From Desulfobacula sp964636495 (GTDB lineage Bacteria; Desulfobacterota; Desulfobacteria; Desulfobacterales; Desulfobacteraceae): DNA of 64,000 bases. The translations under genes were made by a program, and so were the position numbers. The notes below the pieces were generated by a model that was given only the letters and a program-made list of their open reading frames with translations, did not search any database and was not told where the DNA came from. The stretch covers positions 1 to 64,000 of the forward strand of contig CAZWSL010000014.1 of assembly GCA_964636495.1 (NCBI GenBank), written 5' to 3'. Positions 26,211 to 34,859 of this stretch are shown here, one piece after another. Position 1 is the stretch's first letter; every line of letters begins with the position of its first letter.

Positions 26211-27091
26211 CTCCTGCTCCTTTGCAGGCTTTTTTCAAGAGAATTCCTTACCAGTACGCTTACCATTTCTCTCCGATATTCTGCTGTTGCACGGCTGTCA
26301 TTTATGGGTGCAGTTTCACCTGCTGCTGTAACTGCAGCTTTTTCAATCCATTTTTCATTGAGGTCCCGGCCTGAAAGTACAGCAGCAGATTTTCCTGCCA
26401 GAAAAGGAGTCGGACCCACTGCTCCCAGAGCAATCACGGCATTCATACAGTTATTTCCATTTAATGAAAGGGATGTTGCCACATTGACAATCGCCATATC
26501 AACATCGGTCTGATGGCGTCTCAGTTTAATAAAAGAGGTACCGCTGTTTTCCCCGGGCAGGGGAATGATGATTTCCTTCAGGATCTCATCCGGCAGAAGT
26601 ATGGTACAACCCGGACCCTTAAAAAAAGAGTCCGCCGTGACACTGTACTCTCTTTTTACCCCTTTGATAACTAAAGATGCAGAGAGTGCCAGTAATGGCA
26701 ATGCAAGATCTGCACATGGTGAAGCATTACAGAGATTCCCTCCAATGGTGGCCTGGTTTCTTATGGTATGTGTCGAGTGGGCCAGAGCAGCTTCTATCAG
26801 TGCCTGATACGGATTTGAGTTAAACAGGACCTCTGTTGCAATAGTGTTGATATCTGTTGCTGCTCCTATACGGATATCATTTTTGCTTTTTTTGATGTAA
26901 TTCAGCCCCACCTCTGAAATATCGATCAGGTTTTTAATGTTACCAAACTTTACTGTGCCCTGCCTCCTGGGCAGTATATCAGTTCCACCTGCAATCACTC
27001 TGGCTGAATTGCCTGATTTTGACAGCAGTTCAACTGCCTGCTGCATATTTTCAGGTTTACTGTAGGTTTTTAAATCATATTGATGAGGCAT
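26207..27091 (-). CDS. Molybdenum hydroxylase, FAD-binding subunit
   Basis: 294 residues, CoxM/XdhB type. The FAD pyrophosphate motif ARVIAGGTDILP (about 32-43) and the second motif TIRNQATIGGNLCNASPCADLALPLL (split here by its Cys-rich middle, about 104-129) are clear, with the C-terminal CO-dehydrogenase flavoprotein domain after residue 175. It is the first gene of the three-gene operon. Confidence 0.95.
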   Translation of the reverse strand: MPHQYDLKTYSKPENMQQAVELLSKSGNSARVIAGGTDILPRRQGTVKFGNIKNLIDISEVGLNYIKKSKNDIRIGAATDINTIATEVLFNSNPYQALIEAALAHSTHTIRNQATIGGNLCNASPCADLALPLLALSASLVIKGVKREYSVTADSFFKGPGCTILLPDEILKEIIIPLPGENSGTSFIKLRRHQTDVDMAIVNVATSLSLNGNNCMNAVIALGAVGPTPFLAGKSAAVLSGRDLNEKWIEKAAVTAAGETAPINDSRATAEYRREMVSVLVRNSLEKSLQRSRR

Positions 27092-27289
27092 AATTCTGTC
27101 TCCATCACAGTATCATAATCTGTCAGTCAATCCGGACATTTCACGTGTTGATTCTGCTTTCAACTTTAAGTGCCAATCCTGTCAACTGGCATTTAAAGGG
27201 AAAACCCTGCCAGGCAATATCAGATTGAGCAGCCCTGAGCATATTGCTCCACCCGAAACACCCTCTGCATTGCTGATACGATTTTAAAC

Positions 27290-27310
27290 AAAAAGGCTGG
27301 CTGCCTTTTT
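27290..27310 (-). terminator. Likely intrinsic terminator after the S1 gene
   Basis: AAAAAGGC (27290-27297) and GCCTTTTT (27303-27310) form a perfect 8-base stem with a 5-base loop, and in the minus direction the stem runs into T residues. It lies about 100 bases after the S1 stop. The symmetrical A/T arms mean it could act in both directions. The rest of the gap 27092-27405 shows no gene. Confidence 0.5.
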
Positions 27311-27405
27311 GGATGACCACGGTATGAATTTTTAATCTGGGCATATTCTTTATTGATCCTGCTTCAGCTGTAAAAAAGAGTATATGGAACTGCAGCTCCC
27401 CTTAA

Positions 27406-28866
27406 TTATTTTTGGTTTTCAAGTGCTTTTTTAAGTAGATCTCCCATCGTGCCGAAAGATTTGGATTTTTTACTGTCTGCAAACGTTTTCCAGTTATCTC
27501 CCTCTTTCTGATCAGGAGATGCAAGTGTTATTCTTCTCTTATCTTCATCAACAGCCTGGATCATCACAAGCACAGAATCTCCTGTTTTCAGTTTTTCAAA
27601 TTCTGAAGGATTTTCTGCCTGCCGGATATTGGAGACCGGCATCAGGCCGGTCACTCCTGGTTCAAGATTAATGAACAGACCGAATTTTTCTTTTTTTTCA
27701 AGAAATCCTTCCACAACTGAATTTATCTCATACTTGGCTGCAACTCCTGTCCATGGATCACCTAAAGCATCTTTAATGCTCAGGGAAATTCTTCTGTTCT
27801 CCATATCAATTGATTTAATGACCACCTGGACCACATCATTTTTCTGGACAACATCTTCTGGTTTTAACACTCTTTTTGTATGACTCATTTCACTTATATG
27901 AACAAGGCCGTCCACACCAGGAGCTATCTCAACAAATGCACCAAAAGAAGTCAGTCTTATCACCTTGCCGGTGACCTGATCTCCTGCATTCAGGCTATTT
28001 TCAATGCTTTCCCACGGATTGGATGATATCTGTTTTATAGAGAGGGAAATTTTAAAGCTGCCTGACTTTTCTGCCGGTTCAATTTTCATGATTTTCACTG
28101 TCACACTGTCACCCTGTTGAATCACCTCTTCAGGTTTTTCCAGGTGGGACCATGACAGTTCTGAAATATGTACCATTCCCTCAACTCCAGGAGTCAACTC
28201 TATAAATACGCCATAGGACATTAATTTTGTTACAACACCCTGAACAACATCCCCCTCTTTAACTTTTTCAAAAAACTGTTTCTGCTGTTCTTTTATCTCT
28301 TCATTGAGCAGTTCCCGCCTTGATACAACAATATTCCTCCCACTCTCTTCAAATCTTGTAATCAGAAAATGATAGCTGTCTCCCACATAATCTTCCTGAA
28401 TTTCAACATATTTCACATCCATCTGGCTTACCGGACAAAAAGCCCTTTTTCCTAAAATGTCAACACTGAAACCACCTTTTATCACTCCTGTCACCCTGCC
28501 TTCAACAGGAGTTCTGTTCCTGCAGGCCTCTTCAAGCATATTGGATTTCCCGGCCCCGGAAAGCGCTTTGGACAGAATGATTTCACTCTCACTTGATGAA
28601 ACAACATATAGTTTTATCTTATCACCCACTTTAAATAAAAATTCACCGTTTTCATCAAGCAGTTCTGATTTTTCAACAACACCATCACTTTTTGTTCCTG
28701 TATCAACATATATCCTTGCACTGCCGATGGAGATAATCTCTCCTTCAACCCTATCTCCATCTTTCAGCTCCCGTCCCACATTGGAATCATAAGACTCAAA
28801 CAATTCGGCAAAACTGATATCTTCTCCATCATCAAATTCATTATTGTTATCCATGGAATCTGTCAT
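27406..28866 (-). CDS. rpsA: Ribosomal protein S1-like RNA-binding protein with five S1 domains
   Basis: 486 residues. An acidic N-terminus is followed by five S1 repeats, at about 35-105 (GDRVEGEIISIGSARIYVDT), 118-185, 205-275 (YGVFIELTPGVEGMVHISEL), 292-362 (FGAFVEIAPGVDGLVHISEM) and 380-448 (FGLFINLEPGVTGLMPVSNI). The third and fourth are canonical. It binds mRNA and aids initiation on the 30S subunit. Shorter than E. coli S1 (six domains). Whether it is the main S1 or a paralogue cannot be told from the window. Confidence 0.88.
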   Translation of the reverse strand: MTDSMDNNNEFDDGEDISFAELFESYDSNVGRELKDGDRVEGEIISIGSARIYVDTGTKSDGVVEKSELLDENGEFLFKVGDKIKLYVVSSSESEIILSKALSGAGKSNMLEEACRNRTPVEGRVTGVIKGGFSVDILGKRAFCPVSQMDVKYVEIQEDYVGDSYHFLITRFEESGRNIVVSRRELLNEEIKEQQKQFFEKVKEGDVVQGVVTKLMSYGVFIELTPGVEGMVHISELSWSHLEKPEEVIQQGDSVTVKIMKIEPAEKSGSFKISLSIKQISSNPWESIENSLNAGDQVTGKVIRLTSFGAFVEIAPGVDGLVHISEMSHTKRVLKPEDVVQKNDVVQVVIKSIDMENRRISLSIKDALGDPWTGVAAKYEINSVVEGFLEKKEKFGLFINLEPGVTGLMPVSNIRQAENPSEFEKLKTGDSVLVMIQAVDEDKRRITLASPDQKEGDNWKTFADSKKSKSFGTMGDLLKKALENQK

Positions 28867-29269
28867 CTGTATTCTCCAAAAATTTTTTATTTATGAGCCT
28901 GTATTAACCGAAACCTGCAAAAGTGTAAAGCTAAATATGAGTATAACATTCAATCTTCATCACATAAACACCTTCAGGATAACGATTCAGTAAAGTTTAA
29001 ATTGAACTGCACATCTATAATCATCTGAAATCAGCTATATCTGTAACACTACAGTTTTATACGGATATTAAATGTGACAAAATCTGCTAAAATTATTGAC
29101 AGTTTCAGGTTTGAAGATGTAATTACTCAGATAAAAATCAGACAGACCATTTGAAATTTTAATTTAAATGCAGCCAGAACCGGTTTTTGAAACTAAAAAG
29201 TAAAAATCCATACAATATCTGAATATATTTAGAGCAGATATTCTCATCACAAAGTAGGGAGAATTTAAA
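28867..29269. other. Divergent intergenic region, no gene seen
   Basis: This 403-base A/T-rich gap separates the S1 gene (minus) from the DMT permease (plus). I see only a short CTGTA/TACAG inverted pair near 29040 and no clear tRNA, riboswitch or ORF. Promoters for both sides should lie here but none is near consensus. Confidence 0.5.
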
Positions 29270-30142
29270 ATAAACGTTAATCGCCTCGGTTTTGCTTTAG
29301 TCCTCACTTCTGCAGTTGTCTGGAGTTTTGGAGGAGCGATCAAACCCTTTATTTCAGCTGAAGACAGCTGGACAATTGTCTTCTGGCGTTCTCTCTGGGC
29401 TGCTCTTTTTCTACTGATGTTTATGCTTGTTAAAAAAGGCTACCGCGGTACTTTTCAACTCTTTTCAAATATGGGACTGCCAGGAGTTTGTGTTGCCGGC
29501 TGCTTTGCCACAGCATCCTCGTGTTTCATTATAGCACTGGACCATACAACTGTGGCCAATATTATGCTTATGCAGGCAGGTGTCCCGTTGATTGCTGCCT
29601 TAATCGTCTGGATAGTATATCGTGAACAGGTGGAGACCCCGACCTGGATTGCCATCGCTTTTGTTATTACAGGTGTGGCAGTCATGGTATCTGATTCTTT
29701 TACCGGCACAGTTTCTCCCATAGGTGACACGTTGTCAATGCTGATCGCATTTGCTTTTGCCTGTGCCACTGTAATTACCAGAAAATATTCACATGTGAGA
29801 ATGATTCCGGCAGTCTGCCTTGGTACGGTAGCAGCAGTCTGTGTATCCGGGTTTCTGGCCACTACTTTAATTGTAACACTGCCTGATATGGGAATCCTGA
29901 TGGGGTTTGGATGTTTGAATTTTGGTCTTGGCCTTGCACTTTTTGCCACTGGAGCACGGCTCATTCCTTCAACCCTTGCCGCTCTTTTAGGAACTGTTGA
30001 AACAATGCTGGGACCCGTGTGGATGTGGATAATTCATAATGAAGTCCCTGCAATGAGGACATTAACAGGCGGATTGATCATTTTCACTGCACTGCTCAGC
30101 CACATAAGCTGGAATATATACCGTCAAAAAGATATTGCCTGA
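29270..30142 (+). CDS. DMT-superfamily (EamA) permease with an apparent ATA start
   Basis: The frame encodes a 290-residue, ten-helix EamA transporter if read from ATA 29270, giving I/M-NVNRLGFALVLTSAVVWSFGG at the N-terminus. An in-frame TAG at 29255 closes the frame upstream, and no ATG, GTG or TTG occurs before ATG 29417, which would delete the first helix. AGGGAGA lies about 7 bases before the ATA. Two EamA repeats are present (about 1-140 and 150-285). Such proteins export or import small metabolites; substrate unknown. Either a rare AUA start or a mutated ATG. Confidence 0.8.
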   Translation: MNVNRLGFALVLTSAVVWSFGGAIKPFISAEDSWTIVFWRSLWAALFLLMFMLVKKGYRGTFQLFSNMGLPGVCVAGCFATASSCFIIALDHTTVANIMLMQAGVPLIAALIVWIVYREQVETPTWIAIAFVITGVAVMVSDSFTGTVSPIGDTLSMLIAFAFACATVITRKYSHVRMIPAVCLGTVAAVCVSGFLATTLIVTLPDMGILMGFGCLNFGLGLALFATGARLIPSTLAALLGTVETMLGPVWMWIIHNEVPAMRTLTGGLIIFTALLSHISWNIYRQKDIA

Positions 30143-30282
30143 GCGCTTTCTGATCAATACTGAAGGTTTAAATTAAAAAAGAGATACCTTTATCACAATC
30201 CTGTAACTTCTTCCATTACCTTCTGTGCATCAACAACATCTGCAGCCCGGCTGACACAGGCTTTATCAGGGATTATCACAGC

Positions 30283-31122
30283 TTAAGCAGTGTTGAATTT
30301 TTTATCAACAAACGCTTTTGCTTTTTCATGGTTCCCGTTTCTGACATCTGCTTTGGCAGTAGAGAACCTCACTGCAGACGCTTTATCTTTTTTTGAAATA
30401 TAACACCACATCATTCCGGCAAGAGCACCCACTCCATCTGGATTCATATTGATGGCTCTGCTGAAGGATTGAGCAGCTTCATCATAATTTCTGTTTTTAT
30501 ACAAAGCCCACCCTTTAAGATCATTGATCAGATAAGAGTCTGGTGAATCTGAAACTGCTTTTTCAAACCAGCCAAGACTCAATTCTTCTCCTGTGATCAT
30601 ACCTTCATAGGTTGCATCAACTGCAGAACCAAGAAAATCAAGACCTTTTAAACTGATCTTTTCAGACCATACAGCTTTTTCAAACTGGCCTTCAGGCATA
30701 TCCATGATATCGTCATTCACAAATGATAAAAACTGCTTGGAAAACCCGACAAGGAAATCTGATGGATCAATATGCAGTTCCCGGATATGTTCTCTATTCA
30801 TATCAAAATCATTCACTTTAATTGAAACAGTCAGATGATCTTTGCATTCTCTGTATTTACCCGAAACCCAGAACCTGATTTTTTCTCTGTCGGCATGTTC
30901 TGCCATATTAAACCCAGGCCCCTCCCCACGGATGAAAGATCTTAACATTTCAATTTCCGGAAATAATTTTTTTATCCGCCATCCAAACCAGAATTCAACA
31001 AATCCAGTATGTACAGCCAGAAGGTTTCCAAGTAAAAAATGAACACCAAGGCCGATTCCGCTAAACGACTGGCCTGTATCAGGCTGTAATGGAAGTACAA
31101 TAATTTTAGGTCTGTTTTCCAC
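30283..31122 (-). CDS. Tetratricopeptide-repeat protein
   Basis: 279 residues. The N-terminal part (1-about 160) is alpha/beta and unrecognised, with IIVLPLQPDTGQSFSGIGLG. TPR-like helices follow, the clearest being ALYKNRNYDEAAQSFSRAIN (about 207-226). No signal peptide. After the TAA stop the same frame continues open for 29 codons to TGA at 30193, with coding-like residues (PDKACVSRAADVVDAQKVME), so the stop may be premature. Role unknown. Confidence 0.7.
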   Translation of the reverse strand: MENRPKIIVLPLQPDTGQSFSGIGLGVHFLLGNLLAVHTGFVEFWFGWRIKKLFPEIEMLRSFIRGEGPGFNMAEHADREKIRFWVSGKYRECKDHLTVSIKVNDFDMNREHIRELHIDPSDFLVGFSKQFLSFVNDDIMDMPEGQFEKAVWSEKISLKGLDFLGSAVDATYEGMITGEELSLGWFEKAVSDSPDSYLINDLKGWALYKNRNYDEAAQSFSRAINMNPDGVGALAGMMWCYISKKDKASAVRFSTAKADVRNGNHEKAKAFVDKKFNTA

Positions 31123-31187
31123 AGTGATTTCCCCTTTTTTTCTTTATGATAAATAAAGGCTTATGATGGGAAGCAAGTTTATCCCGT

Positions 31188-32183
31188 TCATTTAGATTTG
31201 ATTTCCAGATCTTCGGGATGTATCATGATCCAGTTTTTATTCCCCGTCACCTCGAGTCCGAGTTCCCTCTCCTGGTCAGCACGGCTCCGGTATACTTCCT
31301 GAGTTATCTTCCATTCGTTTTCACTGTGGTTGACCCATAATTTTACACCTCCTTTACTGTAATCCGAGCAGAACAGCAGGAAATGGTCGCTGAGAGTATC
31401 TCCAGCCACCAGAATGGGATTTTTAACAGGATGGATATACTCTTTGAGCACAGCCAATTTACCCACATATTTAGGATCAGGGCTTAAAATATACGGGGTG
31501 ACTTCCATGGCATAATGATCCTTTTTAGAAAAAGTATCATCCCAGAAATGCCCCTCTTCAATCTGTTTACGGGCATACGTTACATTAAGTGTTTCCCGCT
31601 CTCTAAGGAGGCAGGAAACACCAATGACGTTTTCGGGTTTTACATTTAATCCGTATTTAGGATCTGAAACCACCATCCGGGTTAAATCTTCAAGAGCCGC
31701 AGTTATAATGTAAACATCAATTCCGTTATCATGCAGCGTATTGATCAGTTCCAGCTGGGCTGGAAAAATCTTAGGAGACTGGGGCAGATAATCAACCAGG
31801 AAGCCTCTTTCCCAGTATTTGTTAGGTATCACTTTACCGTTAAAAGAAAATAATTCATCCACATATTCTTTAAGCTGGGCAAGCGTTAACCCGGAAAATA
31901 CCTGAGCGAACCAGGGATATCCGATCCTGTGGTCAATTTCATTAAGTCTGATTCCATAGGAAATCAATGTATCATCATCGTGAAATGGAATAAGACGCAG
32001 TGACGGGTCTATTGTATCTTTTGTCAGAACTCATTTATACTCCAGATAGGATAAAAGAGCCTCTTCCATATCCTGGTGCCAGATGGTTCTGTCCGCATCA
32101 AAGACCGCATATTCTCCATTGTGGGCATGCCGCTTTATCAATTTCTCAAGTATGGCTGCCTCTTTATCAGGCCAGTGCTTCAA
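31188..32183 (-). pseudogene. HAD-superfamily hydrolase interrupted by an in-frame TGA
   Basis: The reading frame runs from TTG 32183 (AAGGAGAG upstream) to 31188, 331 codons, with one in-frame TGA at 32031-32033. Upstream of it lies HAD motif I, YAVFDADRTIWHQD, with both catalytic aspartates; downstream lie the cap and C-terminal motifs, including VAGDTLSDH (motif IV). Homologues as recalled have glycine at the stop position (KGVLT), so a GGA to TGA change is the simplest cause. The downstream part alone (TTG 31967) would lack the nucleophile. Sec insertion is possible but not supported by a catalytic position. Confidence 0.8.
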
Positions 32184-32232
32184 TATCTCTCCTTGAAGAT
32201 TCTTTTTTTATTTTGGAGTCTTGATACACGCA

Positions 32233-34089
32233 CTATGATTTCTGTCTGTTTCTCGATCCATATGGTTTGATGCCCAGACGCTCCAGGGTGCTGTCAAGAG
32301 GTGTCCCATTTTGATTCCACCCTCTGATCTTATAATACGCTTCTTTCATGGCTGCCATATCCCCGGCAGAGATCCTATGTCCTTTTGACGGCCCGTCCGG
32401 CAGGGGTTCCTTAACAAACCGGCTGGGCAGTGTATCCTGGGATGCCTCTATCCCCTGAGCCAGGTTAAAGAGCCGGGTCAAACTCCAGATTCGTTCTCCT
32501 GTTTCCATGAAAGTATCAGGAGAAACACGCCTGCCTGTGGCTCCATGAAAAAGTTCTGCATAAGTTTCAACAGAGATGCCATAGGTGCCGAAGTCACATT
32601 TTACAAGGGTATCGGTTCCAGCGGAATAATTCTGCAAAGAGGCTACCATGGCAGCTTTGTTTCGGGTTGAAACAGGATCAAGCTCAATGCCCTCCCACTC
32701 CCCGACCAGTTCATAGGCCAGGGGGAATCCACGCTGGTGGCAACCGCCTCTGTCCGTTGTCATGTAGGCAAGTCCCATACCTGACACGCCCCTGGGTCCC
32801 CAGGCCGGTGCTTCAAGCCCTTTGGTGTGTACGGCAATATCTTCAGCTCCCTGGCCTATTTCTGCTGCAGCTCTCTTTACACCCCTGGACAATAACTCGC
32901 CTAATCCCTCTTTTCTTCCGGCAATGGCATGAATCAGGTTTTCTGCCGCTTCTATATTTCCAAATTTCAATTTCATGTCCCCGGGAGGAGGAATCATTCC
33001 TCTTTCACAAGCTTCCATGGCAAAACCGATCACTGCTCCGGTGGACATGGAATCCATGCCATATCTGTCGCAGAGTTTGGTCAGATGGGCTACGGCTTTT
33101 ATATCGGAAATATCCAGATTTGAACCCATCAGGGCGGCTGATTCATACTCTACAATATCAGAAACGATCCCTTTATATTTTCCGGTACGGACGGCGCCTA
33201 TTTTACTGCACCGGATAGGACATCCCATACAGGCATTACTACCCAGCCATAAATGTTTTGCCTGGCCTGTGTCTGACAGGTTTTTTGCTTTGGCAAAGGT
33301 GCCGTTTTGATAATTTCTGTTAGGTAAAAGCCCTGTTTCGTTGGCAAAGTCAACGGAAGATGCTGTACCTGCCTGACGAAAGGCATCCACATCCAGACTC
33401 TTTTCAAGTTCTTTGAAAGCTTTGTTACAGGCTCTGGAAAACCGTTGTTGATCATTCACTTTTACAACTCCAGTCCCTCTGACGGCAACCGCTTTCAGAT
33501 TTTTAGAGCCCATGACGGCACCGGCACCCCCCCGGCCTGCCTGACGATTATACTCACAGGCAACAAGCGCATATCTGACCCTGTTTTCACCGGCCTGACC
33601 AATACCGGCGATCTTTACACTGTCATCTCCAATCGCTTCCTTGATCAGGCGATTGGAAGTCAGGGTCCCGGTTCCCCATATATCACCTGCATCCCGGATC
33701 TCAACCCTGTCGTCATCAATCCAGATATATGAAGGATTTTCAGCACAACCACGGATAATAATACCGTCATACCCGGCATATTTGATTTCAGCTGAAAAAC
33801 TGCCCCCGAAATAAGAATCCAGGAAAGTATTGGTCAGGGGTGACTTGGTGACAACACATCCTCTCATGGCTGGTGCCATGGTGCCGGTGAGAGGCCCGGT
33901 CATGAACATGATAGGATTTTCCGGGCTGAACGGGTCTGTACCGGGATTGAGCAGGTCAGAAAGAAATTTTGCTCCAAATCCCTTGCCGCCGATATAATCC
34001 TGCTTCAGGTCGCTGGAAACTGGAATGATTTCAAATGATTTGCGGGTCAAATCAACCAGCAGCAGTTTATTCGTATAGCTTTCAGTCAT
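32233..34089 (-). CDS. Aldehyde ferredoxin oxidoreductase (tungsten/molybdenum)
   Basis: 618 residues from ATG 34089; the longer upstream frame overlaps the ferredoxin gene. The N-terminal domain begins KLLLVDLTRKSFEIIPV and has DYIGGKGFGAKFL and TGPLTGT, which bind the bis-pterin cofactor. The 4Fe-4S ligands are ACMGCPIRCS with a later Cys in VKCDFGTYG. The C-terminus has YKIRGWNQNGTPLDSTLERLGI-type residues. It oxidises aldehydes to acids with ferredoxin in the cytoplasm. It overlaps the upstream ferredoxin gene by 8 bases. Aldehyde substrate unknown. Confidence 0.93.
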   Translation of the reverse strand: MTESYTNKLLLVDLTRKSFEIIPVSSDLKQDYIGGKGFGAKFLSDLLNPGTDPFSPENPIMFMTGPLTGTMAPAMRGCVVTKSPLTNTFLDSYFGGSFSAEIKYAGYDGIIIRGCAENPSYIWIDDDRVEIRDAGDIWGTGTLTSNRLIKEAIGDDSVKIAGIGQAGENRVRYALVACEYNRQAGRGGAGAVMGSKNLKAVAVRGTGVVKVNDQQRFSRACNKAFKELEKSLDVDAFRQAGTASSVDFANETGLLPNRNYQNGTFAKAKNLSDTGQAKHLWLGSNACMGCPIRCSKIGAVRTGKYKGIVSDIVEYESAALMGSNLDISDIKAVAHLTKLCDRYGMDSMSTGAVIGFAMEACERGMIPPPGDMKLKFGNIEAAENLIHAIAGRKEGLGELLSRGVKRAAAEIGQGAEDIAVHTKGLEAPAWGPRGVSGMGLAYMTTDRGGCHQRGFPLAYELVGEWEGIELDPVSTRNKAAMVASLQNYSAGTDTLVKCDFGTYGISVETYAELFHGATGRRVSPDTFMETGERIWSLTRLFNLAQGIEASQDTLPSRFVKEPLPDGPSKGHRISAGDMAAMKEAYYKIRGWNQNGTPLDSTLERLGIKPYGSRNRQKS

Positions 34090-34516
34090 TGATCTTCTCC
34101 CGGTTCTTCTCTTTAGCAACAAATTCAAGGGCGCCTGTCGGGCACATCTCAACACATAAAGGACTTCCCTGGCACAGGTCGCACTTATAAGCCTTTTTTC
34201 TTTCCGGGATAAAAAGGATGACACCCATAGGGCAGTATTCTGAACAGAGACCGCATCCGACGCACAGCTCCTCATCTATCTCTACAACACCCTGGTTATT
34301 CCTTTGAATAGCTTTTGCCGGGCAGACATTCATGCAATAGGCATTTTCACACTGATTACAGACCACCGGAATGTGGTATAAATTTTCATTTTTCTGATTA
34401 ATAACCAGTCGTGACAATCTTGGATTATATCCCTCAAAAAGCGCGGATGAACATGCCAGCTGGCAGATGCAGCATCCAGAGCATTTGTCAAAGTGTGTAT
34501 GAATAAAAATATTGAT
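34082..34516 (-). CDS. Multi-[4Fe-4S] ferredoxin partner of AOR, with no standard start codon
   Basis: About 144 residues. The frame is open from just after an in-frame TAA upstream. The region before the first ordinary start (TTG 34417) encodes CSGCCICQLAC, a full C-x2-C-x2-C-x3-C cluster motif, so the true N-terminus must lie upstream. Only ATC or ATT codons are available there; ATC 34516 has AGGAG six bases before it. Further clusters are CNQCENAYCMNVCP, CVGCGLCSEYCP and CDLCQGSPLCVEMCP, making four clusters like AOR/FDH electron-transfer subunits. It would take electrons from AOR. Confidence 0.82.
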   Translation of the reverse strand: MNIFIHTHFDKCSGCCICQLACSSALFEGYNPRLSRLVINQKNENLYHIPVVCNQCENAYCMNVCPAKAIQRNNQGVVEIDEELCVGCGLCSEYCPMGVILFIPERKKAYKCDLCQGSPLCVEMCPTGALEFVAKEKNREKIND

Positions 34517-34800
34517 GATTCTCTCCTGTTATATATACATGGTTAATTTTATTTGCGGCTCAGAGAGTATCATATATCAAGGCTGAGATAAATAATTTTC
34601 CTGTACAGGAAAAATTAATTATATGGTGATCTGCCATATTTAACTCTGGCGATATATGAAAATTTTTAACAAAAAAGTAAGATCAGGTCAGAAAAATCCA
34701 TTCCAGACTACTCGTATTTCATTCATTTTAAATTCTTTTTGAGGCCACAGCTGCAAAATTAAAATACAAGCCAATAATAACTGGTTACATGTGAGTTGTA

Positions 34801-34832
34801 AAAAAACAGGCCGGAAAAATATTTCCGGCCTG
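34801..34832 (-). terminator. Rho-independent terminator of the ABC importer operon
   Basis: CAGGCCGGAAA (34807-34817) and TTTCCGGCCTG (34822-34832) make a perfect 11-base stem with a 4-base loop. On the minus strand it is followed by six T residues (complement of 34801-34806). It sits 28 bases after the stop of the binding protein gene. The rest of the gap 34520-34800 shows no gene. Confidence 0.88.
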
Positions 34833-34859
34833 CTAACACTCTTAATTCAGATATCTATT

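Noticed and set aside
27141..27344. 67-codon minus-strand frame between the FAD subunit and S1 genes
   Set aside because: No ribosome site, composition unlike its neighbours, and it contains the terminator hairpin.
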